This document shows, piece by piece, positions 7,984 through 16,286 of a stretch of DNA of 56,279 nucleotides. Each line of letters opens with the position of its first letter. The first letter of the stretch is position 1. Position numbers and translations under genes: made by a program. The notes beneath the pieces were generated by a model that worked only from the letters and a program-made list of their open reading frames with translations, did not search any database and was not told where the DNA came from. Origin of the DNA: SAR202 cluster bacterium (GTDB taxonomy: Bacteria > Chloroflexota > Dehalococcoidia > Lucifugimonadales > UBA3495); contig JABMNL010000039.1 of NCBI GenBank assembly GCA_013204585.1, positions 1 through 56,279 of the forward strand. Reading direction: 5' to 3'.

Positions 7984-9285
7984 CTAGCCCAGACCTGCCC
8001 GTTCTTTACCTGCCCGTTCTTTAACGGTAGGTACCCGAACTCCACCCTTGAAGACGGCGGCGACATCTCGAAGCTGTTCAAGGTTTTGGCTGGGGTCGCC
8101 GTTCACCACCAACAGGTCGGCTTCTTTGCCCGGTTCGATGGTGCCGATGGAATCCTTGATGCCCAGGGCTGCCGCAGGACTGCGCGTCCCGGCGTAGATG
8201 GCTTCAAGGGGCGATAGGCCAGCCTCGTGAAGGGATAGGACTTCACCCTGGAAGTCGCCGAACGGGTAATAGCTCCAACCGCAATCGGAGCCACCGACCA
8301 GCTTCACTCCTGCTTTAACCAGGGTGCTGAACTGTGCCAGGGAGTTCCCACCCGAGATGGTTGACCGATCGAGTCGGGTCTCTTCGTCTGAAGTGAGGGA
8401 GCGCTCTTCCTTAATTTTAATCAGCCGGTTCCGGTTGGCCCGTCCCAGGCCCATAGTTGGATTCAGCCATACTTCGGAAGCTGCCAATCGGTCGGCAGTT
8501 TTCTGGTCGAACCGATAGGTGCCGTCGTTGTCGTAGAAGGAGCAATGCAAAATTGCGTCAACCCCAGCATCCAGGGCCGAGTTAATGGCGTCGGTGCAGC
8601 GGCAATGGGCCAGAACGGAGCGGCCCCGGTTGTGGGCCTCGTTAACAATAGTCGTCAACTCTGGGACTGAGTAGGCCGCCCGGTAAGGATCGCTGGTCGA
8701 GGTGCTCCCGCCTGAGGCAGCAATCTTAATGAAATCGGCCCCCTGCTTAATCATGTTACGCACTCGCGTACGCACCGCTTCAATGCCGTCGGCTTCGCCG
8801 CCCATGTACCAGAGATGGCCGCCGGTCACGGTTAGCGGTGGCCCAGATACCAAGACTCTAGGGCCTTCGACGATGCCCTGGGCCAGTCCTTCTTTCAGCG
8901 CGAATCCGGTGCGGTTCCAAGAGCCGCAATCGCACATTGTAGTGACTCCGGATGCCAAAGCGGCGGCGACGTTGCGCGCTGCCCGTAGCAGGCGAATTTC
9001 ATCGTTGTCGTCTTCGTTAACCTGTTCGCCGGTGCGGCCGTCGCCGGGCATGTTGGTGTGGGTGTGAATGTCGAACAGCCCCGCCAACAAAGTAGCGTTG
9101 GGAAATTCCAGTGTCTCCCGTTCAGCTCCGGCGCTGTCTAAACTCTCGGCTTGGGATGCCGGGCCAATCCATTTGATGACGTTTCCCTGGATTGCCACTG
9201 CCGTGCCTTCCATGACATTGTCATGCACGCCGTCGATGAGTTTGCCGGGCAGAATAACTCTGAGGGTGTTGTCAGTCTGAGGCAA
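7984..9285 (-). CDS. amidohydrolase-family protein (imidazolonepropionase/prolidase-like)
   Basis: A 433-residue cytoplasmic metal-dependent hydrolase. The metal-site residues of the amidohydrolase superfamily are in order: HTHTN (HxH), the Lys of DFIKIAASGGS, His in VLAHCRC, His in ILHCSFYDND, and Asp in GGSDCGW. The N- and C-terminal ends form the usual small beta domain (LFDIHTH; IEPGKEADLLVVNGDP). These enzymes cleave cyclic amides, dipeptides or related C-N bonds; the substrate here is unknown. A 15-base in-frame duplication at 7994-8023 adds KERAGKERAG at the C-terminus. SD-like sequence GGAGTGC precedes the start. Confidence 0.85.
   Translation of the reverse strand: MPQTDNTLRVILPGKLIDGVHDNVMEGTAVAIQGNVIKWIGPASQAESLDSAGAERETLEFPNATLLAGLFDIHTHTNMPGDGRTGEQVNEDDNDEIRLLRAARNVAAALASGVTTMCDCGSWNRTGFALKEGLAQGIVEGPRVLVSGPPLTVTGGHLWYMGGEADGIEAVRTRVRNMIKQGADFIKIAASGGSTSTSDPYRAAYSVPELTTIVNEAHNRGRSVLAHCRCTDAINSALDAGVDAILHCSFYDNDGTYRFDQKTADRLAASEVWLNPTMGLGRANRNRLIKIKEERSLTSDEETRLDRSTISGGNSLAQFSTLVKAGVKLVGGSDCGWSYYPFGDFQGEVLSLHEAGLSPLEAIYAGTRSPAAALGIKDSIGTIEPGKEADLLVVNGDPSQNLEQLRDVAAVFKGGVRVPTVKERAGKERAGLG
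7994..8023. repeat. 15-base tandem duplication at the amidohydrolase 3' end
   Basis: Two exact copies of CCTGCCCGTTCTTTA, in frame with the amidohydrolase and duplicating five residues just before its stop codon. Confidence 0.8.
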
Positions 9286-9354
9286 TGCACTCCTCCTGAA
9301 TCTTGTTGAACGAATAGGCCGGGGAACGATTGGGCCAAGTCGGGTAGATTATAG

Positions 9355-9432
9355 CCTACTGGCGTTCTCGAAGCATGAGACCTACCGGCGTTCTCGAAGC
9401 ATGAGACCTACCGGCGTTCTCGAAGCATGAGA
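9355..9432. repeat. 26-base tandem repeat, three copies, over the permease stop codon
   Basis: Three direct copies of a 26-base unit at 9355-9380, 9381-9406 and 9407-9432; the first differs by one base (ACTGGC for ACCGGC). The third copy contains the last eight codons and stop codon of the iron permease (stop at 9408-9410); the other two lie just past it. The length is not a multiple of three, but extra copies fall beyond the stop and do no harm to the protein. Confidence 0.85.
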
Positions 9433-11021
9433 AATGACAAAGGCACAGCCGACGCCGCGATAAGTAACAGGGCAGGTAGTGCAGCGCGGGCAAAGAATGC
9501 CTCCGATGCCGCCGACCAGATGGATGTGGCCAGGGTGTTGAAACCCGTGGGACTGAGGATGAGTGTCGCTGGCAACTCTTTCATCACCAGAAGGAAAACC
9601 AAGGCCGCTCCGGCCATAATCCCTGGTCTGGCAACCGGTAATGTGACCGAAGAGAAGGCGCGCAACGGACTGTTGCCCAGACCCCGGGCCGCTTCCTCGA
9701 TTCTGGGATTAATTTGCAACAGAGAAGTGCGCACCGCGCCCAACGCCGGCGACAAGAACAACACCACGTAAGCCAATAACAACAATCCGGTGGTCTGGTA
9801 GATTGCTGGGGCATAGTTGGCCCCGAAGAAGACCAATGCCAACGCAATGGCAATGCCGGGCAGGGCAAAGCCCACGTAGCTGAGCCGCTCCAAGAATCCG
9901 CTTAAGACGCCGGGATAGCGCACCGAGAGGACAGCTACTGGCAAGGCAGCAATCACAGCGGCCACCGCCGCCAAAGCTGAGATGTAGACCGAGTTTCTGA
10001 CCGCTTCCCAGACTAGGTTCAACGGTTCGCCAGCAGAGATTCCCCGGGCTGCCCAATAGACCAATACGGACATGGGTGCGGCCAGGGAGAAGGCTACCAC
10101 TGTGGCGCAGAATGCCAACGCCGGCCACCGCCAGCGGCCAAGCGGGACTATTGAAGGCGGACGGGACGCGGAAGACGAGCTGCTGTAATAACGGGCGCGG
10201 CCGCGGCTGTACACCTCTAGGCCCACAATGGCCAAGGCCAGCACAACTAGGGATAAGGACAGTCCGGCGCCCAATGTCCGGTCCAAGGCCGACTCGTACT
10301 GCACGAAGATGGCCCAGGTAAAGGTTTCGTAACGCAACAACGACACCGCACCGAAGTCGGAGAGGGCATACAGGGCGACCAGCAGGCCCCCAGCGGCAAT
10401 TCCGGGCCGTAGCAGGGGCAGGGTAACCGAGAAAAAGGTGGTCCAATTGTTGTGACCCAGGCCCCGGGATGACTCCTCCAGGGATGGGTCGATGCGGAGC
10501 AAGGCCGCCCGTACAGTCAACACCACATAAGGAAAGCTCAGGAATGTGAGGGTCAGCAACGCACCCGCGAAGCCGTGAATATCGGGCAGACGATCAATTC
10601 CGAATGGTCCGTCCAAGGCCTGTTGGAGCATGCCTCTTGGACCAAGGGCGGCGATTACGATAAACCCGGCCACGTAACTGGGAATAACCAACGGCAGGGC
10701 GGACAGGACGACCCAGGCCCGGCGGAACGGCAGGTCGGTGCGCGTGGTAAGCCAGGCCAAGGGTAGCGCCAGCATCACGGATGCTCCGGTGACCGTTACT
10801 ACCAAGAGAATTGTCCGGCCCAGTATCGCTGCCACCCGTTGGCGGAACAGCAGGTCCCAGACCTCGCCGCCAGAGTCAAAAGTCCGCACCACCAAGTAGA
10901 CCAGCGGCAGCAAGAGCACGGCTCCCACAGCCACTGCAGGAGCCCAGATTACCGCTGGTGGGGTGTTCGCGCCGCCGGTCAATGACCGCAGCCCAGCTGC
11001 CGTCAGGGACGAGATACTCAC
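9408..11021 (-). CDS. iron(III) ABC transporter permease (FbpB-like)
   Basis: A 537-residue inner-membrane permease made of two fused binding-protein-dependent transport domains, each with the EAA loop that contacts the ATPase: EESSRGLGHNNWTTFFSVTLP in the first half and EEAARGLGNSPLRAFSSVTLP in the second. About twelve membrane spans. The duplicated form is typical of FbpB/SfuB/AfuB ferric-iron permeases. Translation starts at GTG 11021, 21 bases after the stop of the binding-protein gene, with which it forms an operon. The partner ATPase is divergently encoded at 12539. The C-terminal codons lie inside a tandem repeat. Confidence 0.88.
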   Translation of the reverse strand: MSISSLTAAGLRSLTGGANTPPAVIWAPAVAVGAVLLLPLVYLVVRTFDSGGEVWDLLFRQRVAAILGRTILLVVTVTGASVMLALPLAWLTTRTDLPFRRAWVVLSALPLVIPSYVAGFIVIAALGPRGMLQQALDGPFGIDRLPDIHGFAGALLTLTFLSFPYVVLTVRAALLRIDPSLEESSRGLGHNNWTTFFSVTLPLLRPGIAAGGLLVALYALSDFGAVSLLRYETFTWAIFVQYESALDRTLGAGLSLSLVVLALAIVGLEVYSRGRARYYSSSSSASRPPSIVPLGRWRWPALAFCATVVAFSLAAPMSVLVYWAARGISAGEPLNLVWEAVRNSVYISALAAVAAVIAALPVAVLSVRYPGVLSGFLERLSYVGFALPGIAIALALVFFGANYAPAIYQTTGLLLLAYVVLFLSPALGAVRTSLLQINPRIEEAARGLGNSPLRAFSSVTLPVARPGIMAGAALVFLLVMKELPATLILSPTGFNTLATSIWSAASEAFFARAALPALLLIAASAVPLSFLMLRERR

Positions 11022-11042
11022 GTGGAGATGCTCAAGGGATAA

Positions 11043-12068
11043 TCACGGAATAATTCCAGCCTCACGGAGCAAAGTTTGGGTGCCCTCCAAGTCGGCCAGG
11101 TCGGCGGACGATAGGTCGGGGTTATTAACTTCGGACAGTGGAGTAACGCCTTTAGCCACGGGTATTCCGGCGGATAAGGGGTATTCGAAGGTTTCGCTTA
11201 CGAAATATTGCTGCGACGGCTCAGACAGCAAGAAGTCTACGAACCGTTGGGCGTTATCCTTATTATCTGATGCCGATAGTATACCAACGCCCGATACCAT
11301 CACGATGGCTCCCGGCCCTCCGGCGTTCGGATGATAGTTGCGGGCAGTAAATGAATCGCCCTCTTCGGCCAGGAACCGGTGGAGGTAATAGTGGTTCACA
11401 AAACCTACGTCAATCTCGCCTGCTGCGGTCGCTGCGACGATGGGAGTATTTTTTGGGTAGACCGAAGGGTTGTTAGCCTGGATGTCCTTTAACCATTGGA
11501 GGGTCTTGGCTTCGCCCCACATAGAGCGCATGGCGGTAACCATGGTCTGGAACGAGGCGTTGCTGGGAGCCCATCCGATGCGGCCCTTCCATTTGGGGTC
11601 GGTAAACCCGGCCATATCTGCCGGTAAGTCATCTGGGGTTAACCGTTCTGTGTTGTAGACAACGGTGCGGGCCCGTCCAGAAACGCCCACCCAAACGCCA
11701 GTGGGAGAAGAAGCCCATTCGGGCACCATTCCCAAAGTGCTAGCTGGCAACGGCACTAATAGCCCGGACACGGCGCTAAGGCCGCCTGGGTCCTGAGCAA
11801 AGAACACATCAGCAGGGGTGTTGCCGCCTTCTTCCAATAGCGTGGCGGCAAGTTGTGGCGTGCCGGCGTACTTCACCGAGACTGTAATGTCGGTTGCCTC
11901 TTCAAACCGTTGCATCAACGGGCCGACCAGAGTTTCGCTACGTCCTGAGTATACCGTTAGAGACCCGGGACCGTCGTCCGAACCTCCGCAGGCTGCCATT
12001 AATACTGGCACCAGCAATGACAGCAGAATTGTCCAGAAGATGGCCCGATTTCGATTACGTGTATCCAT
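11043..12068 (-). CDS. iron(III) ABC transporter substrate-binding lipoprotein (FbpA/FutA-like)
   Basis: A 341-residue periplasm-facing binding protein. The signal peptide ends VLMAAC with the lipidated Cys at residue 27. The mature part is the ferric-ion class: the N-terminal LTVYSGRSETLVGPL strand, and NHYYLHRFLAEEG containing the paired tyrosines that bind Fe(III) in FbpA/FutA proteins. It heads the minus-strand operon with the permease; TTTGCTCC upstream reads as GGAGCAAA on the coding strand. The 470-base region to the divergent ATPase gene must contain its promoter, and a duplicated segment lies right upstream at 12082-12133. Confidence 0.88.
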   Translation of the reverse strand: MDTRNRNRAIFWTILLSLLVPVLMAACGGSDDGPGSLTVYSGRSETLVGPLMQRFEEATDITVSVKYAGTPQLAATLLEEGGNTPADVFFAQDPGGLSAVSGLLVPLPASTLGMVPEWASSPTGVWVGVSGRARTVVYNTERLTPDDLPADMAGFTDPKWKGRIGWAPSNASFQTMVTAMRSMWGEAKTLQWLKDIQANNPSVYPKNTPIVAATAAGEIDVGFVNHYYLHRFLAEEGDSFTARNYHPNAGGPGAIVMVSGVGILSASDNKDNAQRFVDFLLSEPSQQYFVSETFEYPLSAGIPVAKGVTPLSEVNNPDLSSADLADLEGTQTLLREAGIIP

Positions 12069-12081
12069 GTTTGCTCCTTAC

Positions 12082-12133
12082 GCTTGGCTTACGAGAAAAT
12101 CGTTTGTCTTGGCTTACCGTTAAAATCGTCTGT
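12082..12133. repeat. imperfect tandem duplication upstream of the iron-binding protein gene
   Basis: Two adjacent copies of about 25-26 bases (12082-12107 and 12108-12133), both with CTTGGCTTAC followed by AAAATCGT and TGT. They sit 14-65 bases ahead of the start codon at 12068, between it and a minus-strand TATAAT at 12139-12144, so they are in the 5' untranslated region and could be a doubled operator. Confidence 0.6.
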
Positions 12134-12396
12134 ATTGCATTATATTAAATGGGTAGACTAATAATAATAAAACGTATGCACGACAAACTGCCAATGAGCA
12201 TACGACTCCAGGTCTTCAGTGTCAATGGGGTACCGTGTGATGTACGCCTACCTAGACTGAGGATAGCTACTGGCTAAATAGATGCTTTACTTACGGCGGC
12301 CCTAGCGTAATTGGCATAACGTAGAGCCGGTATTTTGCTCATGGTTAAGTATATAGATTGGCAAGAAATCGCACACTGATAATCGAGATATATACA

Positions 12397-12425
12397 TTGA
12401 CATTGTAAATCACTACACCTACACT
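12397..12425 (+). promoter_or_regulatory. sigma70-type promoter of the iron ATPase gene
   Basis: TTGACA at 12397-12402, a 17-base spacer, and TACACT at 12420-12425. It would give a leader of about 105 bases ahead of the ATG at 12539. Confidence 0.5.
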
Positions 12426-12538
12426 TATCTTAATTCGCAGCGGTGGCTTTTCTGAGCGTGCGAGGCGGGTTTTTACCAGATTTATGATTTGGTTAGTTTC
12501 GGATTTACTGGGTTTAAGGCTTGCGGTTTAGGGCTTAA

Positions 12539-13684
12539 ATGAAACAGGCGGACTTAAAACAGACTGACAGCCAAGGTGTCATTGCTCCGGCGCTAGAGTG
12601 TATCGGACTGGTCAAGCACTTTGGCGGCGCGCAAGCAGTCGCCGGGCTCGACCTGACCCTTCCTGAGGGGCAGGTAATGGCCTTGCTGGGGCCCAGCGGT
12701 TGTGGCAAGACCACTGCCCTACGACTCATAGCCGGTTTTGAAGAGCCTGATGACGGCTTCATAAACATCGGTGGCCACACCGTTAGTGGAGCAAACCAGA
12801 ACACCCCTCCCGAACGTCGCCGCGTCGGCATGGTTTTTCAGGAAGGCGCATTATTCCCCCACCTCTCGGTTGAACAGAATATTGCTTACGGCCTGACGAA
12901 AGGCCAAGGGCGGGACGAGCGCGTTGGTGAAGTCCTCGAATTAATCGGACTAAGCGCCCTGCGGGAACGGATGCCCCATGAATTATCGGGTGGTCAACAG
13001 CAGCGAGTGGCCCTGGGTCGAGCCTTGGCTCCCCAACCTGAAATTCTGCTGCTAGACGAGCCCTTCTCCAACCTTGACCCTAAGCTAAGAGAACAGGTTC
13101 GGCGCGACGTCATGGGCATTCTCAAGGCCAGTCACGCTACCGCAATCTTTGTAACCCACGACCAAGAAGAAGCCCTATTTGTGGGGGATGTGGTCGCCGT
13201 GATGAACGGGGGCAAGGTTGAGCAGGTCGGTTCCCCTGAGTCCATCTTCCACCATCCGGCCACCAAATTCGTGGCCCAGTTTATTGGCATGGTGGACTTT
13301 CTACCTGCCAGCCACGATGCCGGCAGACTGAGCACCGAGGTTGGTTCTGTAGAGTGGCCGGAGCTTGAGTTAGAAGAACTGGCCGGTGTGAACCGCAATG
13401 GCTTTGCCCAACTTGAAGTAATGGTCCGGCCCGACTGCTTGAACTGCCTGCCCGCCGAAGATGGCTTGGGTGTGGTCGTGGAAAGAGAATTCCGGGGTGC
13501 CTTCTACCTGTACCGAGTCCAATTGCCATCGGGCGCAACGGTCCGGTGCCTGCTATCCCACACTGCTGAGTATCCCTTGGGGGCCAGCGTTTCGGTCAGT
13601 CTGCGGGACGGTCATCATTTGCGACCGTTCATCGGAGACCATCTGGTGGCGGTTTCCCACAACGGGAATGCCCCAGGTCATTAA
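12539..13684 (+). CDS. iron(III) ABC transporter ATPase (FbpC-like)
   Basis: A 381-residue ATPase of the CUT1/FbpC/PotA class. Walker A is GPSGCGKTTALRL, signature LSGGQQQRVALGRAL, Walker B ILLLDEPFSNLDP, and the switch His lies in FVTHDQEEALF. After ~240 residues comes a TOBE/OB domain (VEREFRGAFYLYRVQLPSG), which in this group often regulates transport. It is transcribed away from the permease and binding-protein genes; the three together make a complete ferric importer. AGGG is seven bases before the start. Confidence 0.88.
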   Translation: MKQADLKQTDSQGVIAPALECIGLVKHFGGAQAVAGLDLTLPEGQVMALLGPSGCGKTTALRLIAGFEEPDDGFINIGGHTVSGANQNTPPERRRVGMVFQEGALFPHLSVEQNIAYGLTKGQGRDERVGEVLELIGLSALRERMPHELSGGQQQRVALGRALAPQPEILLLDEPFSNLDPKLREQVRRDVMGILKASHATAIFVTHDQEEALFVGDVVAVMNGGKVEQVGSPESIFHHPATKFVAQFIGMVDFLPASHDAGRLSTEVGSVEWPELELEELAGVNRNGFAQLEVMVRPDCLNCLPAEDGLGVVVEREFRGAFYLYRVQLPSGATVRCLLSHTAEYPLGASVSVSLRDGHHLRPFIGDHLVAVSHNGNAPGH

Positions 13685-13708
13685 CCTAGACTTCGACCTG
13701 GACTTCTG

Positions 13709-13732
13709 GAAGGGCGAACGTGGCCCTTCTTA
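13709..13732 (+). terminator. weak terminator-like hairpin after the iron ATPase gene
   Basis: Arms GAAGGGC and GCCCTTC with a seven-base loop, followed by only a short T-run. It may be an attenuating hairpin rather than a full terminator. Confidence 0.35.
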
Positions 13733-13808
13733 GCAATCCATTAACTCTTTAATTTTTAGTAGCCAATTCGCCGTGCATATCCCGCACAGTAAAAGATATA
13801 AGGTACCA

Positions 13809-14576
13809 ATGGCCCCACCAAGAAAACAAAACGGCAACGGTCACTCCCATGACAGTGACCTGCGGCTGTCTCCAGGCACCGAGAACTACCTGCTGTGCCT
13901 CTACAAGCTATGGGAAGACGATGAGATTCCCACCATCACCCAGTTGACCGACACCCTGCGTCAATTGCCCGAGACGGAAGGGCTGGGAACTTCCGTGCCT
14001 TCCGTTGCCGGTATGATTCGCCGGATGCAGCGGCAGGACTTGGTTGAAGTTGGTTCCGACAAACGGATTCGTTTTACCAAACAAGGTATGGCAGGGGGAG
14101 AGGACATCGCTCGGCGGCACCGGTTGGCCGAATGGCTAGTTGTGAAGCTGCTGGGAATGGAACTGCACCAGGCCCATAACGAGGCCCACCGGCTAGAACA
14201 CGGCATGTCCTACGACTTCCAGGAGAAGTTGGTGGAGCGGCTGGGCTATCCCAAGCGTTCCCCATTTGGGCGGCCCATCCCCGGCACCGGCGAGCCCAAG
14301 ATGCCAGCCAATGGTCTAACCCTGGACGCGGCCCAGACCGGCGAGGCCTATGTGGTGGATAGAGTGCCCGAGGAAGATTCTCAGTTGCTGAAGTTCCTGG
14401 CCGACTCGATGATTATTCCGGAACAAACGGTCACCGTGGCCGAGGCTACTCCATATCTGGGGGTCATGGAAGTTACTACCCAGCACGACCGGGTTTCTAT
14501 TGGTTATAACGTGGCCCGGCAGATAGTGGTCCGGCCCAACAAAGGCACGCCAAATGGTGGGGTGACCGGGGAATAA
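13809..14576 (+). CDS. DtxR/MntR-family metal-dependent transcriptional regulator
   Basis: A 255-residue repressor. The start is ATG 13809 (AAGG five bases before) rather than GTG 13773. Domains: winged helix at ~15-85 (PSVAGMIRRMQRQDLVEV), a helical dimerisation and metal-binding domain (ARRHRLAEWLVVKLL, then HNEAHRLEHGMS), and a C-terminal SH3/FeoA-like domain (TGEAYVVDRVPEEDSQLLKFL). In EAHRLEH the position of DtxR Cys102 or MntR Glu99 is occupied by His, so the metal preference is unclear. Its place behind the ferric ATPase gene suggests it controls the iron importer. Confidence 0.85.
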   Translation: MAPPRKQNGNGHSHDSDLRLSPGTENYLLCLYKLWEDDEIPTITQLTDTLRQLPETEGLGTSVPSVAGMIRRMQRQDLVEVGSDKRIRFTKQGMAGGEDIARRHRLAEWLVVKLLGMELHQAHNEAHRLEHGMSYDFQEKLVERLGYPKRSPFGRPIPGTGEPKMPANGLTLDAAQTGEAYVVDRVPEEDSQLLKFLADSMIIPEQTVTVAEATPYLGVMEVTTQHDRVSIGYNVARQIVVRPNKGTPNGGVTGE

Positions 14577-14587
14577 GGGGAGTACCG

Positions 14588-15211
14588 TTACTCCGGATTT
14601 TTCCCCGCTGGGTTTTCTTCCAATGGATTCCGGATTTCCTTGACTGCTGGTGCTCCCTCTAATGGACTGAGGCTTTCCTTAACTTCGGCCCAACCCTCGG
14701 CCATCGACCGCTCTGGGAATGGAAGTTGGATACCGTCCCGGAAGACCTTCACCCGGACGAACACTGGCCCAGTCTGCCGCATCACATCTTCCAGGCCAAT
14801 CAGAAACTCTTCCAGCCGGTCAAACTCGTAGGTCTTGGCGTAACCCGAGCTTTTGGCTATCTGCACCAAGTCCAGGTTATCCATTTCTCTGATTGGTAGG
14901 CCGGATGTGGAGACACTGGACACGTCGTCGAATACGAAGTGGACGAGGTTTTCAGGGCTGGACTCGCCAATGGTTGCCAGGCCGCCCAAGTTGGTTCTGA
15001 TTGTGGAATCGCAGTCTAAAACCAAGACTTTAGCCTCGGGCCGGGCGAGCGCCAGTCCCAGGCCCACTGCCGGAGCGCGGTCCATGCAATCGGACATATC
15101 GACGTCCAAGTCGCGGCGTTCCGACACCTGGCTCCATTCTCGTAGCGCAGATGAAGTAGAAACCACCAACGCGCCGTTACGGTGGTAGTTGACCGCCTTG
15201 GTCGCTTCCAT
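14588..15211 (-). CDS. sulfopyruvate-decarboxylase-beta-like protein with degenerate TPP motif
   Basis: A 207-residue paralogue of the TPP-binding subunit encoded at 15629. The fold pattern aligns through the whole length (RAPAVGLGLALARPEAKVL against KASNVALGLALAQPDRKIF). The cofactor motif is broken: DGDGS of the neighbour is DCDST here (66-70), and the FNN that completes the Mg-TPP site is FDD (94-96). I chose ATG 15211 because it aligns with other beta subunits; GTG 15259 would give a longer form. The gene overlaps the small membrane protein gene by 35 bases. It may be a non-catalytic structural or regulatory partner. Confidence 0.7.
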   Translation of the reverse strand: MEATKAVNYHRNGALVVSTSSALREWSQVSERRDLDVDMSDCMDRAPAVGLGLALARPEAKVLVLDCDSTIRTNLGGLATIGESSPENLVHFVFDDVSSVSTSGLPIREMDNLDLVQIAKSSGYAKTYEFDRLEEFLIGLEDVMRQTGPVFVRVKVFRDGIQLPFPERSMAEGWAEVKESLSPLEGAPAVKEIRNPLEENPAGKNPE

Positions 15212-15497
15212 CGATGGAATTACCGGTCCCCCCGGTAGTGTCCTCCGGTGTGTTGTCACTGGGCCTGGTCTCCTTTGGTATCTTGTAGCTTCTTGCTGGC
15301 TGCTTTGGGCCTCCGCCGAACCGGGCGAAGGTATCGCGCCAGACCCCGGTCATCAGATACATTCCCACCAAGACGATAACACCGCCCAATATGCCGATTA
15401 ACAGATGGGAGCGTTCGAAGGCCTGGAAGAGCAGGTAGAACCCCAACGCCAGTACAGCGTAGGCCCCAATCCTTGGAAAAAGTCCTTTACCAAGCAT
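15177..15497 (-). CDS. small membrane protein, 106 aa
   Basis: The start at ATG 15497 follows AAGGAG at good distance. The protein has two hydrophobic segments (IGAYAVLALGFYLLFQAF and LLIGILGGVIVLVGMYLMTGVW) joined by a short loop, then a ~45-residue soluble tail rich in Pro, Gly, Asp and Thr. I do not recognise the family. It overlaps the start of the TPP-like gene that follows, and lies behind a terminator hairpin, so the two probably form their own unit. Confidence 0.65.
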   Translation of the reverse strand: MLGKGLFPRIGAYAVLALGFYLLFQAFERSHLLIGILGGVIVLVGMYLMTGVWRDTFARFGGGPKQPARSYKIPKETRPSDNTPEDTTGGTGNSIDGSDQGGQLPP

Positions 15498-15565
15498 ACG
15501 CCTCGAACTCCTTAATTTATGCCGTCCTATTGGGGTTAACTGAAAATAGACCAGTGCAAAAGTAA

Positions 15566-15596
15566 ACCGGGGCAAGCGATATTACGCTGCCCCGGT
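15566..15596 (-). terminator. terminator between the TPP beta subunit and the small membrane protein
   Basis: Hairpin with arms ACCGGGGC and GCCCCGGT, extended inside by AGCG/CGCT with one bulged A, followed on the minus strand by TTTACTTTTG. It should end most transcripts from the alpha/beta pair. Confidence 0.65.
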
Positions 15597-15628
15597 AGTT
15601 CGTCCCAATTGTGACGTTGGCCTCTTGC

Positions 15629-16222
15629 TTAGCGTTTTACGCCCAGAGTCTCTGGCAGGTCGGCAATTGCGGTGTGCACGTTGCGCTTGGCCGGTGTGCG
15701 GAACTGCACGGGAGTGTTCTCAATCTCAGGCTTGACGACTAGGTGGATGAAAACCGGGCCGACTGCGGCCATGGCTTCGTCGATACCGTTGGTCAAGTCT
15801 TCCAGATTGTCGAAGGAGAACACATTGGCGTAACCGGCCGATTTGGCCATGCCTTCCCAGTCAGACTTTTCGGCGCCTGGGATGGGTTGCCCGCCGGTGA
15901 CTGCGTAGACCTTATTGTTGAACAAGACGTGAATCAAGTTCTTTGGCGCCGTGTTGCTGATGGTTACCATGGAACCCAGGTTCATCAGCAGACTGCCGTC
16001 GCCGTCCAGGCAGAAAATTTTGCGGTCGGGTTGGGCTAGGGCCAGTCCCAGAGCAACGTTTGAAGCCTTGCTCATTGCGCCGGAGATGGGAAAGTCCAAC
16101 TTCTCGTTCGAAGTGATGGTGGGCAGTCCAAAGTGGACGTTGTTGGCGTTCATGGTGGCCACGAATACTGCGTTGCCGCGCTTACTGTCCAGAAGTTTTA
16201 CTGCGTCAATGTTGTCAATCAT
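15629..16222 (-). CDS. TPP-dependent decarboxylase, beta subunit (sulfopyruvate/phosphonopyruvate type)
   Basis: A 197-residue TPP-binding (PP) domain protein. The Mg-TPP motif is intact: DGDGSLLMNLG at 73-83, ending at FNNKVYAVTGGQ (101-112). The short split form, paired with a separate Pyr-domain protein 64 bases upstream, matches ComDE-type sulfopyruvate decarboxylases, which turn sulfopyruvate into sulfoacetaldehyde, and related phosphonopyruvate decarboxylases. The substrate is not decided by the motif; an organosulfonate role would be in keeping with marine Chloroflexota but is inference. Confidence 0.8.
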   Translation of the reverse strand: MIDNIDAVKLLDSKRGNAVFVATMNANNVHFGLPTITSNEKLDFPISGAMSKASNVALGLALAQPDRKIFCLDGDGSLLMNLGSMVTISNTAPKNLIHVLFNNKVYAVTGGQPIPGAEKSDWEGMAKSAGYANVFSFDNLEDLTNGIDEAMAAVGPVFIHLVVKPEIENTPVQFRTPAKRNVHTAIADLPETLGVKR

Positions 16223-16286
16223 AAATTTCTCTCTTTATTGGGACTGATCGGGAACCAGGTTCAGTGCCCAAATATAAATCGGAGGC

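Larger units (their letters stand above)
12069..12538. other. divergent intergenic region between iron-importer operons
   Basis: About 470 bases without a gene, visibly AT-richer than the flanks. It holds an imperfect tandem duplication next to the binding-protein start, a TATAAT on the minus strand (12139-12144), and a good plus-strand promoter at 12397-12425. It is the natural target of the DtxR-type regulator encoded at 13809. I could not identify a classic DtxR/IdeR box by eye. Confidence 0.5.
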
